Assembly (NCBI GenBank): GCA_036583965.1
Contig: JAZBQD010000015.1
Location: forward strand, 83,773,309 to 83,837,308
Direction: 5' to 3'
DNA length: 64,000 bases
Source of the DNA: Prunella strophiata
Lineage: Eukaryota > Chordata > Aves > Passeriformes > Prunellidae
The notes beneath the pieces were generated by a model. That model was not told the origin of the DNA. It searched no databases and saw only the letters and a program-made list of their open reading frames with translations. The translations under genes were made by a program, and so were the position numbers. Below are positions 1 through 12,900 of the stretch, piece after piece. Each line of letters begins with the position of its first letter. Position 1 is the first letter of the stretch.

Positions 1-794
1 GCCTATGTGCTCCAACAGTGTTACCTATGCTAATAAACTGTGAGAGAGTTCCTTGGCATGAATGTAGCCTGCTCCAACTTTCCCAAGCAGCTTCTGGACC
101 TGTTTTGGTAGTGGGATTCTGCCAGGAACCACACCCAAGCAGCAATTTGCTTGCAGCCACCTAGCACAGGCCAAGCCAGTCCACTAGTGTAGATGCAGGC
201 TGTTCCATGCCAGCTGGCCTCACTGGCTGGGACCATTCCCAGGCATGTTTAATCAAGTGATACAAACCCAGCCTACATTCCTTTAACAAAATTACAAAGT
301 CAAATCAAATTGTCACTGAAAAGCTGCTATACATATGGTTTTAATAGTGTGCTATTTTGCAAGTGTTTGGCATTTTCTGGGCTCACTACACTTATCCTGT
401 GCTCCAGTTAAATACACTGATATAATTTCACAGTCAACAGTGGAGTTGCAGAACTCCAGCAAGGCTGTGATGGACTGGCTCCTTTGGACTAACAAGGATA
501 GCAGAACTTAAGATTTTTCTAAGGTCAAGTTTGGCCATGACCTAAGTTGCAATCACTGAATGTTTTCTACGTGTCACTGCAATTACCTCTCACAGCCAGG
601 TACCATCTAAATATTTCCAAGAAAGCAACTGCTCTCCTATTGTGCAAGCTGAGGTTGGAAACACAGATGTGATTGATTGGAGGTTGGGAAAACTCCAAAC
701 TTCTATTTTTAACTCCAATCACAAGATCTAGGGTGTCCCATTAAATTACTGAAATAAACATAATAACTTCTTTCCTTCAAAATCAGCATGCAGT
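1..794. other. Non-coding, no recognised element
   Basis: AT-rich vertebrate-type DNA. No splice-bounded open frame, repeat family or promoter-like CpG cluster was recognised. Confidence 0.5.
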
Positions 795-1017
795 GATTCC
801 AGTTGGAAAAGGACTCCTAGAGTCCTCCAGCCCAACCTCCTGCTCAAAGCAGATGTAGTTAAAGCAAGTTGCTCAAGAGCTCGTGCAGCAGTGGTTTGAA
901 CATCCCCAAGGGTAGAGAGTGTACAGTTTCTCTAAGAACACATTCCAGTGTTTGTCCACCTTCACAGTAGAAAAATTTCCATATACAAAGTCAGAATTTT
1001 CCATGTTGCAGCATGGT
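795..1017 (-). repeat. Diverged CR1 LINE 3' fragment (antisense)
   Basis: The plus strand reads as the reverse complement of a CR1 3' end. It has the 'ccagttggaaaaggactc' start, the 'cccaacctcctgctcaaagcag' type core, 'caagttgctcaagagct', and 'cattccagtgtttgtccacc'. The last part ('cagaattttccatgttgca') also follows the CR1 consensus. Older and more diverged than the other copies here. No coding capacity. At its right end the CR1 match stops abruptly at the minisatellite. Confidence 0.65.
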
Positions 1018-1236
1018 AACAACCCAGAACTCTGCTGGGGGCAACTGAAAACCTTCTAATGGCAACCAAGAACCCTTTTGGGGGGGAAACTGTGGGTGAC
1101 TGGGAACTCTTGGAAGCACCTCTAGGAGCATTCAGGGGCAACTGGAAGCAACTGAACCTCTGAGGACAACCCAGAACTGTGCTGAGGCAGCCAGGGATAA
1201 CTGTAACCCCCTGAGGGCAGCCCAGAACCCCAGACA
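1018..1236. repeat. Degenerate ~21-24 bp minisatellite
   Basis: Imperfect repeats of a CAACCCAGAACTCTGCTGGGG-like unit. Clear units start near 1,018-1,050 and recur as 'caaccaagaacccttttggg', 'caacccagaactgtgctgagg' and 'cagcccagaacccc'. Read on the minus strand, the recurring peptide VLGCPQ appears several times, which is a by-product of the repeat and not evidence for a gene. It abuts an antisense CR1 fragment, so the array may have grown inside or beside that element. Confidence 0.5.
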
Positions 1237-4200
1237 TGTCCCTGGTGTGTCATGTGCACTGAAACTGTAAGAGTCAGCAAAGATTTTATTCTACTCTATA
1301 TGCCCAAATGAGCCAAATTTAGAATGAACTGTGACCTTAATTCACGGTATTCTCATATCCCAAAGGCAAAAGCTTAGCAATATATTTTTTTTCAATACAA
1401 GACTTAGTAGGTATTTGCTAAAATACTGTAGAATGCGAACATGGGCAATGCAAAGTTTGACAGCAAAAAGCCAGCCCCTTACTTCTGTTCCTCAATTTAG
1501 AGACAGATGAGCAAGGCCCAAGCAGGCATTCCCCTCCTTGTGCTTTTATGTATCTACACAATGCCAGCTATGCAGATGAACATCAACAAACCAATCAAAA
1601 TGTGCCAGTATTCTTCACCAGAGGAGTTTTATGAGACATGATTTGCCCTCCAAAGTAATTGCTCCAATCCCCTCATAAGGCCAGCAGAGCTCAGTTAGGT
1701 TCACCACTGATTGATGATAATTCTGACTGCTTCCATTAGGAAGCTTGCTGCACTATGAACAGTCAGGAAGAAAACCCCACTGCTGTGTTCATTAGGAGAA
1801 CTTCTGTGCTTTTTAATAAAAGACAAACCCATCAGAGCTGTGTGTCACAAGAGCTATCCACCATGCTGAAGTGCCTGGCTGGGTCAGGGCAGGAGATGGT
1901 GACACCATTCACTGAGCATTTAGGGCAGTGCAGGCACAGCCCATCGCATGATTAAGCCCTAAGAGAGGCATCGAGGATTAATTACAGGACCTTTTTTTTT
2001 TTAACAAAGGTTCAAAACCTTGTGACACAAGATAGGCTGTGCCTGACTACTACTGAATTCAGTCTTGTCCAAGCTGCCAATTAATTTTATTGTCCTGTCT
2101 CCACCTTTTGGGGTGACACGTTGTGACACATTTGCCAGGGGGACGGTCACATCTACAGAAATACACACACAGGGCAAACAGCACAGTATTAAAAAGCGAG
2201 GTCAAATTATGGTTCCATTAACCTTGACAGCATCTATTTAAAAGGAGATGAAAACTGAAACAACAAACAACTGAACCTAACCTCCAGCTAAAAATAGGAG
2301 CTCTTCAGCTGAGCTCTTTTGTACCAGAGCAAATATTTATAGGTTGCCCAGAAATCCTGAATAATGGGGGGGTTTAATGGAGGCTGACAAGTTCTTAACT
2401 TAAATATTGCTAATGTGTACTAAGATGAGGCTTCTCCACCATTTACCACAGGGGCCACTGTGCCACTAGAGCGTTTGCAGTCTCTACAACCATGGATAAT
2501 TAATGTTACACAATGAAGAACTTCTCAGAGGAAAGCAAATGATCATTCCTGGAGCTTAGTGGCAAAGTAAGTAGGTAAACAAATAAATAAAACCTACAGC
2601 TTTCAAATTTCTGTCATATCCATCAGGAAAGTTTCCAAAGAATAAATTGCAGGGAGAAAGATCTATTAAAGACAAAACATGAAAACAACAAGAGTGTGTT
2701 TTTGACTACCATCCATCTGCAACTACAAGTGACGAAGGATTTAGGGCAGGGGGTCAGTGCACTCAAATTTTTAAAATTGGCAGGTTTAATTTAAGAATTT
2801 CCAGTGTTCATCTTTAGACTTTCCACCAGAAAATAAAAGGCTCAATATATTATCAAGAAACTGTCAAGAAATGAGCAAGAGAACTGCACATTTCTTCATC
2901 CAATGCAAAGGAGAGCTCTCTGGTCACAGTAGATGACCCAGAGGCTGCTTAAATAACTCAGATGCTAAATCCTGTGAAGAAACAGCGAGTTGTTTGCTAC
3001 TTGTAGCATTAATAAACAATCCCTTTTCCATACAGCTTCATCCTGACACTATTTTAGAGCACAGGATTTTACAGGAGCCAGCAGGGCCTTTTGGGTCTCA
3101 GTGTCAATGCAGGGAACTGACATATTTGGCTATAGAGCCTGGACAGACAGAAGAGAGCAACAAGGACCAGGGCCAAGGCCAAGCCTGGACATCTCTGAAC
3201 TCAGTATGCCCATGGTTCACACCTGGAGCATTGTTCACCTCCACTGCAGGATTGGAGAAGTCCTAACAGTTACAAACATGCAAGATCTGCTACTAATCCC
3301 AATGACTTTTATCCCTCCATTACAGAATGTCTTTGTTTATGACTCAATGGCAAGATATTTTTGGAAGCTTTTATTCTGGCAATCCCAAAGCATTCCTTTC
3401 CTGCTATGAAAACTTTTGTATTTCTTTGGGGTGTGGTATATAACTTGGATACAAATCTTGGCTGAGGGCTAAGGCTAACTAAAAAGAGTGGGAATGACAT
3501 TTTGCAAGAGATGAACCTTCTTAATCTTTCTCAGTCATTACTGTGATTACTTGAAACACTTATTTTTGAAACAACAATGTAAAATACACGTCAATAGGCT
3601 AAAATACACATTGCAGAGTACTGATCCTTACAATACAAGATTTAGGAAAGTCCAGTGCAAGAAACTGGCTTTAAACCAGTAAATAAACAATGCCTCTCAT
3701 TTTGTTTCTGATAGCTGAAGAGAGTAACAAAGTCACAGTACAAAACCAGAAAAAATCAAGTCCAGCTTTTCTTATTTTGCTGACAAAATAAACATATAGT
3801 GATCTTTTTGAGTGAACACTTGATAATGATGATTTCTTAAATAACTTGTTACCTATAAATACAACATCTCTTCAACTTTGTGTATTACTAGTTTCTCTGA
3901 GTACCAGCCATAGTAGCAGCATGTGCTAAATACTGTCCTTTTCCTCATAAATGGCAGCCTTCCAAAACCTTTGGCTATATATAACTACTGGAGTGTTTGA
4001 GGAATTTGGGGAATGAAAAATCTCTAGCAGAATAATTTACTCAGGTCTGTAGCAGAAGCTTGAGCCCCACCACTACATTTCTTAATTAATGGTAATCCAA
4101 GAATATATTTACTTGCCTCTGCATCGTCCATTACATCTGCAGTTCACCCAGACCATGGCTCCTGCACATCTCCTTTAGTGGCAGTGCTCAGTGAAGCTCC

Positions 4201-7105
4201 ATCAGCTCCTGTACCCTTCACAGCTATTCAATTCCACCTACTTCACCACTCCTTCACTGGTGCCAGGACACCTACTGATTAAAAACTCAGTGTTTGAACA
4301 AACCTCAGGTAGTATAACTTTGCTCCAGGTTTTAGATCAGGATATTTTTGACACAAGTAAGTTCCCAGATATGATTCATCATCATAACTACTGAAGAACA
4401 GAACAAAATTGAGACTGATGGTGATGAAGGTGGCACTAGCTTCAAGAGCATCCATAGATGTTTTAAACTTTCTTCCCAGGCCCCCAAACTTTTAAAAAGC
4501 TGCTTTTAGGACAAAATTGATGGCTTTATGCCCAAATTGATGTCTTTATCTCATCTGCTGGTGGAGCATATTGACATCTGTGGAGGCCTTGAATTAAATT
4601 CAAGTGCAGCTTCTCAAGCAGGAGTCAGTAAAAGCACTCAAGTAGTTCATCCTTTGCCAGTGATAGTGGGTTCAAATGCAAACTTGATCTGGAGGAGGGC
4701 TCTGCCTTCTCCTATACTCAGTACGTGCTGGCTGGAGGCCATGCCTCTAGCCAGAGGTGACCAGGAACTGAGCAAACTTTGTCTTTTCAAAAACCATCAA
4801 ACAACAGTATGCAACGAGTTGTTCTGTAGAGGAAAATCTTCAATTAGCTCTTGAAAAGTAAATATTTTTTAAATTTTAAAATATTTTTTTAAATTAAATA
4901 TTCTCTCATTGCAGTTTCTCATACCATTACTGGACATTAGAAATTATTCTTATGTATACAGGGGTATGAAGATTAGAATTCTATCTTTGTTTTACCTCGG
5001 TATTTTGTGATATACAGACTTCATCTCAATGCCAGTGTGAATTTTAGGCCTCACACTGCCCTGTTAAAACTGCATACATAGCAGATGCAGCAGCAGGTGT
5101 AAAGTTTCAAACCATCTAGCAGAATGTTACAGTTCTGAAATTTTCCCTTTTTCTTTTGCAGTCATATTTCCCACTCAATGAGCAGAGTAAGGATGCAAAC
5201 ATCTGGTCTTCATTCCCTGGAATATACTCTATTTTCTTTTTTCTTCAAAGATGCAGTAAGAAAATCAGCTCCTTAACAGCCAGGCAAAGCCAACAGTTTC
5301 AACAACTACCCCTATGAGATGCAAAGTCAGAGGCTTTTACCTGCAGGACAGTGAGTACATCATCCCAAGAGCTTTACAAACCACGCTAAAATTTTTCATG
5401 TTGTTCTGCCTTAACACTATCAAGCATGTGCAAGCACAGTGGAGCCAGCATGTAATCAAGAAGTACCATGTAAAAATTTTCCATAGATTTGGGGTTTTCT
5501 TAAATGCCTAAGTGTATTACAGATTTCTCATGCATTTTGTGCTTGTGCAGCAGCCTGGCTGTGAGGATTTTGCTGGCTGCTCCCCACACCCTCACAGACA
5601 GGCATACAGTAGCTTGGGCTTTACATAAAAAGGAATGCATAGGGAAAAGTTACAAGCTTATAAAATGTTAATGGTCATTTGCTTCTGTTTTTCAGTATAT
5701 AACAACTAAATACACTCATCTTGTTAATGCAGTCCAAGGTTGTTCTGGTTTTGTGATATTGTTCTACTAAATCTCCACTGCATTGTACTGGTGTGCACAT
5801 GTATACCCACACTCAGCTACAAAATTTTGTGCTGTGATTCTCCCCAGCTAAAAAGCATTACAGCCACTACATGGCACCAGCAGAGAAGGGAAGGAGGTAC
5901 AGCATATTGTTTAACAATGATGCTAAGCAAGTTAATAATTAGAATTTGTTATGGTCAGCCTCTTCCCAAACACTTTATTGAAGTTTGTCCTTTCTAAAAG
6001 ATTTTCTCTTGTAAGACTCACATTCATGCAGAAGGCAGATGCACATCTGTGGTTTGCAGCCTTTCAATAAATAAGTTGTTATTATAAGTAAAATTTAACA
6101 ACCTGGAGAAAGGAATGGACGAACCCAAATTCTAAAGAAGCAAAAGAACTTTTCCTACTATGTCACACACAAAACTACTTGAATAGAACATCTGTTGTCT
6201 ATAATCTGATAGAAGTGCAGGTTTTAAACAGCGCAAAAAGATCCTAACCCATGGGCAGATGTGTGGTTAAAGGCAGTGCACAGGATGATTCCCATCTTGT
6301 GCTACCCACTTCCTTAGATGGAAGAATAAAACCTCACTCCTGCCAGAGTGCCATTTCACTGTCAGCACACATTTGGGCAGCCTAAGACCTTACGGCTTGT
6401 TTTATTGACTACCAACCTTGTATCAGTCAACCTGAGCCTTTGTCCGTGTGAAATCATGCCAGAAAGCTGCTCAGGCCAGGGACAGATGTCCTTTGTTTCA
6501 GAACAGATGCAGCCTTGCTTTGTGCCTTTTCTTTCATGACCTCCTGGCTGGGGCTGTGCTGGCACCCTGACCCCTAAATTGCCGTGTCTGACATCTGCCA
6601 TGGTAGCACAGGGGACATCCCTCCTTGGATGCAGAGCAGCTGTGTGAGCCATGAGGGCACTGCTGCTGTGCAAGTGCCAGGATTCACTTGCTGCTGTGGC
6701 CTTATTTGTGTGCAGGGTGTGTGCATGTGTGTGTCTCTGTGTCTGTCTCTGTGTGCTCACCTCCCTTTCTGCCTTTCATGACTGCAGGAGGTGACATGCC
6801 CGTGACTGAAAGCTGTGACACCAGCACTGAGGATACAAAGCAGCAGGATGTGAGGAAGCACCAGAGCTGCTACAGCTGAGTCAGCAAGCCCCAGCTGCTC
6901 TCCTGCCTATTTGTCTTACAGCAAGCTGCTGTCTGTGCTGCGAGCTCCCCAGTAAACCACGCTTGCTCAGGAAGTTAGAAAAGTGAGTAGAATGGTCTCA
7001 GCTCTCCCAGAGTAGAACAAAATATCAGAACTTACATCCCTAGGCTGGATATTTCTGCTCTGAACTTTGGAAACTGAGCATAGCTCATGTTAAAGACAGA
7101 ACAGT
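1237..7105. other. Non-coding, AT-rich
   Basis: No gene recognised. Contains a 42-bp pure A/T block at 4,861-4,902 and a TG/TC-rich stretch near 6.7 kb. The short open frames here are isolated, with no supported splice sites or familiar protein features. Confidence 0.5.
6705..6762 (+). repeat. Imperfect (TG)n/(TCTG)n microsatellite
   Basis: Short GT-rich run beginning 'gtgtgcagggtgtgtgcatg' and continuing with interleaved 'tctctgtgtctgtctctgtg'. Simple repeat with interruptions. Confidence 0.7.
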
Positions 7106-7506
7106 GGAGACAGGTTTGAGAGAGTTGGGGTTTTTCAACCTGGAGAAGAAAAGGCTCTGGGGAAACAACAGAGCAGCCTTCCAGTACCAAAGGGGGCCTG
7201 CAAAAGAGCTGGAGAGGGGACTTTTTTGCCAGGTCATGGAGTGATAAGACACGGGGTGAGTGGCTTTACATTGACAAATGGTGGATTTAGACTAGATGTT
7301 GTGAAGAAAATCTTTACTTTAAGGGTGGTGATACACTGAAACAGAATGCCCAGAGAAATTGTGGATGCCTCCATCCCTGAAAGTGTTCAAAGCCAAGCTG
7401 GATGGGGTTTTGAGCAACCTGGCCTAGTGGAAGGTTGCCTTCCCCCTCCAGATGATCTTTAAGGTCTCTTCCAACCCAAACCATTATATGATTTTATGAT
7501 TCTATG
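7106..7506 (+). repeat. CR1 LINE 3' end, sense, about 400 bp
   Basis: Strong match to the avian CR1 3' region in sense orientation. Recognisable blocks include 'gagagagttggggttttt', 'caacctggagaagaaaagg', the 'ttagactagatgttgtgaag' block, 'gaatgcccagagaaattgtg', 'atgatctttaaggtctcttc' and 'caacccaaaccattatatga'. It ends in the CR1-type short repeat tail 'attttatgattctatg', with no poly-A. 5' truncated, with no reverse transcriptase left. Confidence 0.9.
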
Positions 7507-7640
7507 CTTTCATTGTTCAGAAGACCTCCATGACATTCCTATAGCTCTCACTGTTGAAGACAAGGATAAAGACTTTAATTCTGCTTTCCCCACAGAATAT
7601 TGCTTCTTTACCATCATTCAGAAAGAAACTCTCTGTCATT

Positions 7641-7921
7641 ATCAACACAGATAAGGTTACTAGTTACATCAGCAAGCTCTGAAATGTTATCTTGCTGTAG
7701 AAAGTCCCATACCTTTTCACAAGTTCTGTTCCTCGCAGAGCTGACTCCATCCCCCTTCTTCACCACAGCACTGCTAACTGAATTCTGTTCTTTTCCTATC
7801 TTGCTGGTTCCTCCTTTTATACTCCTCAGTGTCATTAGCTGTATCTGTGCCCTATTAAGGGCACACCTGTTCCAAATCTTAGTAATCAGAACAGCTGCAA
7901 GTCTTTAGGGGTGATATTGCC
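7641..7921 (-). repeat. Dispersed 281-bp repeat, copy 1 (unclassified, TATA-bearing)
   Basis: Closely similar over its full length to 39,868-40,148 (roughly four bases in five by eye). Shared exact blocks include 'acagcactgctaactgaa', 'gggcacacctgttc' and 'aaatcttagtaatcaga'. On the minus strand this copy has a TATA box (TATAAAAGG, plus-strand positions about 7,813-7,821), so I place it on that strand. No target-site duplication or clear TG..CA ends are visible. It could be a solo LTR, a non-autonomous DNA transposon, or another promoter-bearing repeat. I do not recognise the family. Confidence 0.7.
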
Positions 7922-9093
7922 TAATTGCCTACAGCACTGCCTCCCACAACTCTCTGTCCACAACTCTTGAAAAATCCCTATCCAATAGCCAGTGTGGAAT
8001 CAGTCTGACTGTGTCTAACTAACATTGAGTATATTGCAGGTTGCTGAATCACCCAGATTCTCTGTCTTTGTAGACTGTTTCCCTACCTTTTAATTTGTAC
8101 CAGCAATAAGTACTATGGCCACTAGAAAATAAGCCACTTCAAGGAGATTTAAATAATTTTTTACTTTTGTCAAACCCATTTTTAGCCAGATCAATTCCTT
8201 GAACCACTCCACTGCCTGACAGCAGAACCGGTTGCAGTGAGAACAAGCGTCGACTGACAACCAGCTGGATTTGGATTGGCTTCAGCCATGATGAAACAGC
8301 ATCCTTCTTCAAGAAGGGAGGCCTCAACTAAGGCATGACTCATGCAATGACCTGTAAGCTTTAAAAAAGATGTAGTGAGTGATAACATCAAAGCCTGAGG
8401 TAGAGAAAAATGGTGCATAAAGTAAGGTGGTGTACTTCCTGAGTGACTGGTGTCTTGGTGAAATGTGTAATGCCTCTCCTTTTTATACACACAATTTGGT
8501 TTGTAGCTGAGGATTAAGCTATCTAATTTCTAATCACTGCCTGGCATAGCAAGCACTTGCTACACACATTTTCTGGAAGGTGAAGCTATGAAGCTCACAT
8601 CTATGAATCTCAAATAGAGAAATTTCTTAAGACACTTGGAGGAAGAAAAGCTCCCTAAATCTAAGCCAGCTACAATGCTCATAGAACTGGAGGGGAGAAG
8701 ATTGGAGTCTACTTTAAAAGGGTGGGGAGAAATCACTATTTTCATGGAGGAAGTATCCTAATGTTTTTTTTTAGTCATTGCAGGAATATCACTGCAATTG
8801 TAAACTGTGGAGTGATTTAAAACTGTTGGGAAAAAAATAATCAAAGACATGTCCCCTGATGTCTCATGTTCTCTTCCTGAGGCACCTATGGTAGTCATGG
8901 CTTTTGATGTTTGCTCTCACATCTTTAATTTATAGGGAAGTTTTTTGTAAGCTATGACATGTAAGGACAGGCAAAAACAATGTTCTCTGGGCCCCAGGGC
9001 ATCTGAAATAACTTTTGTCTTGGAAAAAAAGCATCATTAGGCTGAAATGCACAGGCTTACTCAGAGACCTCACTTTACAGGGCAAACTCTTAC

Positions 9094-9251
9094 CTGAAAG
9101 AGTGAAAGCAGCAGTTTGAAAAATAGTATCCCACCAATTTAACAATTTTTTCTCACTAAATTCAGAAGTAGCTACAACCCCAGCACAGTCACTGCACAAA
9201 ACTTCTTTCTTCTTCCCGCAGTTGAAGAGGAACATGTATTGCATCATCAGC
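9094..9251 (-). other. Isolated exon-like segment, unproven
   Basis: On the minus strand a pyrimidine-containing acceptor (…CTGATCTCCAG) at the upper edge and a good donor (CAG|GTAAGA) at 9,093 bound 158 bp. One frame stays open (1 base, 52 codons, 1 base) and encodes FNCGKKKEVLCSDCAG and NWWDTIFQTAAF. No phase-matched neighbour was found and no family is recognised. An open frame of this length occurs often by chance. Confidence 0.15.
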
Positions 9252-9943
9252 CTGGAGATCAGGGCCAGCAGATGAATGTGAGGGTTAGTCTCCAGTGAAA
9301 CACTAAGCATCTCTCTCTTCCTCAGGCACTGACAGAGGCTTCATATCCCTCCCTCAAGACCAGCCATTGCTCAAAGATTATCTTTAATACACAACATCTT
9401 TCGAGCAGACTGATCTTCCCCATTGTCTAGACTGCACAATACAGCCTTCAAACAAGAAGTGCAAATGGGGACACTTCTGTGTTCTCTCCTCATCCCTCTT
9501 ATGTGAACAGCTGAGAGACCAACAGGGAACAGTGTCTTAGATCTTGGATTTAGTTTGTACACTGCAATAAAATTGCAGCCCAAATTGTAATAATATGACA
9601 GGAGAAAGATTCAGTGGGTATGTTCATAGACTCCACAGATTCCTCAGAGATACTCTCTGACACTCAGGTCAAAGAGCTTTCTCCTCAGACAGAGGCTTTT
9701 CTATCTTTTCTAGATGACTTGTAGAGGCCTTTCCTTGTCTTACCACTTGGACTCCAGTTTTCAGATTCAATTTCTTTCTTTGAGAAACCCTCAGAAAACA
9801 TTTGGTGCTGCTGGTGTTTCCCAGCGTGGGAAAACCTGCCAGTGCCAGGCAAGAGGAAGCAATGTTTATAGTGTGCTACAATTGGGTGGCTCTCAGCCAA
9901 CATGAAGTGAGGTCCAAGGGTCATGCATGCCCTGCTCTGCTGA

Positions 9944-9970
9944 CTTTAGTATTCTGACTGAATACTAAAG
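9944..9970. repeat. Perfect 11-bp inverted repeat, 5-nt loop
   Basis: CTTTAGTATTC, loop TGACT, then GAATACTAAAG. All 11 pairs match. Too short for a miRNA precursor. May form a small cruciform or simply be chance. Confidence 0.8.
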
Positions 9971-12900
9971 ATTCCCAAAAGACAGCCAGATTTGTGTTGT
10001 AGGTTCTTTGTTGGTGCTTCAAAGGACTTTATTTTAAAAACTATTTCTCTGGCCACAGTTTCCATCTGTTTTTCCTAGAGTTGGTGGATGGTCAATTAAC
10101 TAGAGTTCGGGGAAATCAGCAGTTTTTTGTTTGCAATCATTCATGCAGATCTTTCTCTGCCTTCAGTCTGAGCTGATTTGCAGAGACAAACAACTAAAAT
10201 AAACATAGCTCTACTGCTGCCTGGTTCAGAGTCAACTGAACATTTAGCTCTGGAAGTACAGCATGATTTTTAGGTAAAGCATAAATGAATCCAAATTTAT
10301 TTCATGTTTGAAAGAGATCCATCACCAGATGGGCCTGCCTTGGAGCTGAGGGCTGATGGAGTTAGACAGTGCTCACACATTTTTTCCTGGGAGCAGCAGC
10401 AGCACTTTCAGTGGAAATACTCACAGAGTAAACGTTGAACCCTGAGCTTCATAATTTAGTCTTTTGGCTTAATTCCATTTCCTTGGCTTCTGCATTGACT
10501 GGTTGGGAGAAAACACCCTGCAAATAGCTCCCCTGTCTGCCCTGCTCCTCACCCCATGCTGCTTGGCTTCAGCTCTGCCAATATCTCCCTTTGCATGGAC
10601 AAACTGTAAAACCAGTCTGGGGAAGAGTTCAGCTTAAAAAAGGAGTGTGAAAATTTGGGGAGGAGGAGGCAAATAAGGAGTATTGGCTTATGGGCTCCCC
10701 AAGCCCATTTAGGGTGGGATTTCACCAGTCACTGTGTTAGCACTACCAAGGGGGAAGCCTGGAAAGGAGAAGGGGAAAGTGGGCAGAGATGGAGCAAGTC
10801 TGGCTGCTGAGCACAACAGCTCATGGAGCCCTGACCTGGCTCAACAGGGACCGAGCTCCATAAACCAGCTCTGGTGCCACTGAAATACCCATCTGATCCT
10901 GCCATGTCACAGGACAGCCTGAGAAGCAGATTTAAATCCCTGTGGGCCTTGAAAAGAAGACAAAAAGTCCATAGCTTTGTGGGGGTAAAAGCAGAGGGTA
11001 TATTTCAATGCTCTTTGGCTTTTATTATTAGATACTGATCTGAAGTCCACTGAGTTCATTTGAAAGACTGAGTGCACTGTTCTTGATCAAGACTACAAAT
11101 CAAATATTTTAAAGACTTCATCAATTCTTCTGCTGACTACAAAGCACTAGAAAAACGACTGGGAAAAGATAGAAAAAGGCGAAAGAAACACAGAAACAGC
11201 TGTACACCATTGAAACAGAATGTTACTGCGAGATGTAGTTTATAATAATTAGAGGATCAACATGCTAGGCAAGAGATTTTTTTTCTGTTTTGAACCAGTA
11301 GATGCACAGATGGGGTCTATAATAGAACTGGCATGTGTGTGGATTTTTTTTTAAGGCTGCATAATTTCACAACCACTACTAACATTTGAGTGTGTTGATA
11401 TAATGGGAAGAGTACTCAAACTTCTGAGAATTGACATTGTCAAACTGGCTTCCTGCCCATGAGGTGACACTGAAATTGCAATAGTCTTTGTCTGGAGCAG
11501 CAGTAATGGTTGCAGCCAGATTGTGCAGACCCACGGGCTGCTCTTATCATAGTAACGGCAGTAGCATCAATGTGATAATAAGTCATTTAAGAAATGTAAT
11601 TTTCCCCAGGTTTTTAGCCAAAGCTATGGTGACAGCTACCTTGACTAGGATCAAGCAATAGATATGCTTTTGAGGCAGAGTTAGAAATGAGCTTTTCTGA
11701 CTTCTCTTGCCCTATATGCTGTGGTTACCATGAGGAAGAGAGCATCAGCACACACTAACCAGTTAGACCTCATTGACCAACCAGGTCCAAAAGCATTTCC
11801 ACGTGCTCCAACATGTTTCACTTCACCACTTGAACTTGCCTGAACATCCTCTTTGTCACAGATGTACCAATTTCAGCTGCACTCTCCCTAAGCCATCACC
11901 AGTTAGGATCTTGCAGTTAGAATGATCCAATGGGACCTTTCCCAAGAGGGGAAGAGGGTTTACCTGTGACAAACCTGTTCTGGAGATGAGCTGTCCTGCA
12001 TAGGTGGCCACCTGCTTGGGTTGTTTGTGTCCACAGCCATAGAGGTCACTCCACAAATGTGTCTTCTGATTGTCAGTTCATGGGATTATGAAGTGCCCAG
12101 ATATTCTAAGGCAATTTTGAGGATGGGTCATTACTCCTTTCTCATTCACCTTTATCAGTGAGCAATGAAGAAAATGAACAGAACCTCATCATCAGTAATA
12201 AAGAAAGAGAAAAAGAAAGGTACATCAAGAAATGTGTATTCTGCTTTTCTCCAGGGATAATGTAAGGAGTACATTTTGTTCTGAGATTTTCACAAGAAAG
12301 CAATTAATTCTTGGGAAAAAATAACATGAGTCAAGATTTTAAAACCTGTTTGTGTTAGAACTAAGATCAGCACTAGGGAAACTCACACAAACCTGCTTTC
12401 AGAATTCCTCTAATGCTGTCAGTTCAGCTGAATGCCACCAGTCCACATGAAGCAGAGGAGGTCCCCTAAGCAACTCAGCACCTTCGAAATGTTTATTTAG
12501 AAGCACAGCTAGTGCAGGAAAAGCCCAGATTTAAGCTATATATCTATCAGAGACTCATACATAAACCATTACATTAAAAAAAGCTATTCCAGCATTTGAT
12601 CACTCCTAAGAATGGTGCAAACTATGCTGCAAAAATATTGGAGGATGTGTCTTGATCCCTGGGATATGACCCAGCTGTGATATATGCCACTGCAGTCATA
12701 CCTGTCAGTGTTTTAAAAGAAAGGCCCATATAATGCTAATCTGATCCAACTGCAAACTCAGCACTTAAGCAATAAAACTGGAGTTTTATTGGTCCTTATT
12801 ACTTCCCAAGTCTTACAATCTCTGACATGTAATATGACATCTAAAAGACTGCTTTTAAAAGAATAGCTGTCATAGACAAGAAACTAATAGAGTAACAACA

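Noticed and set aside
962..1237. Minus-strand 91-codon open frame with repeated VLGCPQ
   Set aside because: The peptide repeat reflects the minisatellite and adjoining CR1, and no splice sites or start context support a gene.
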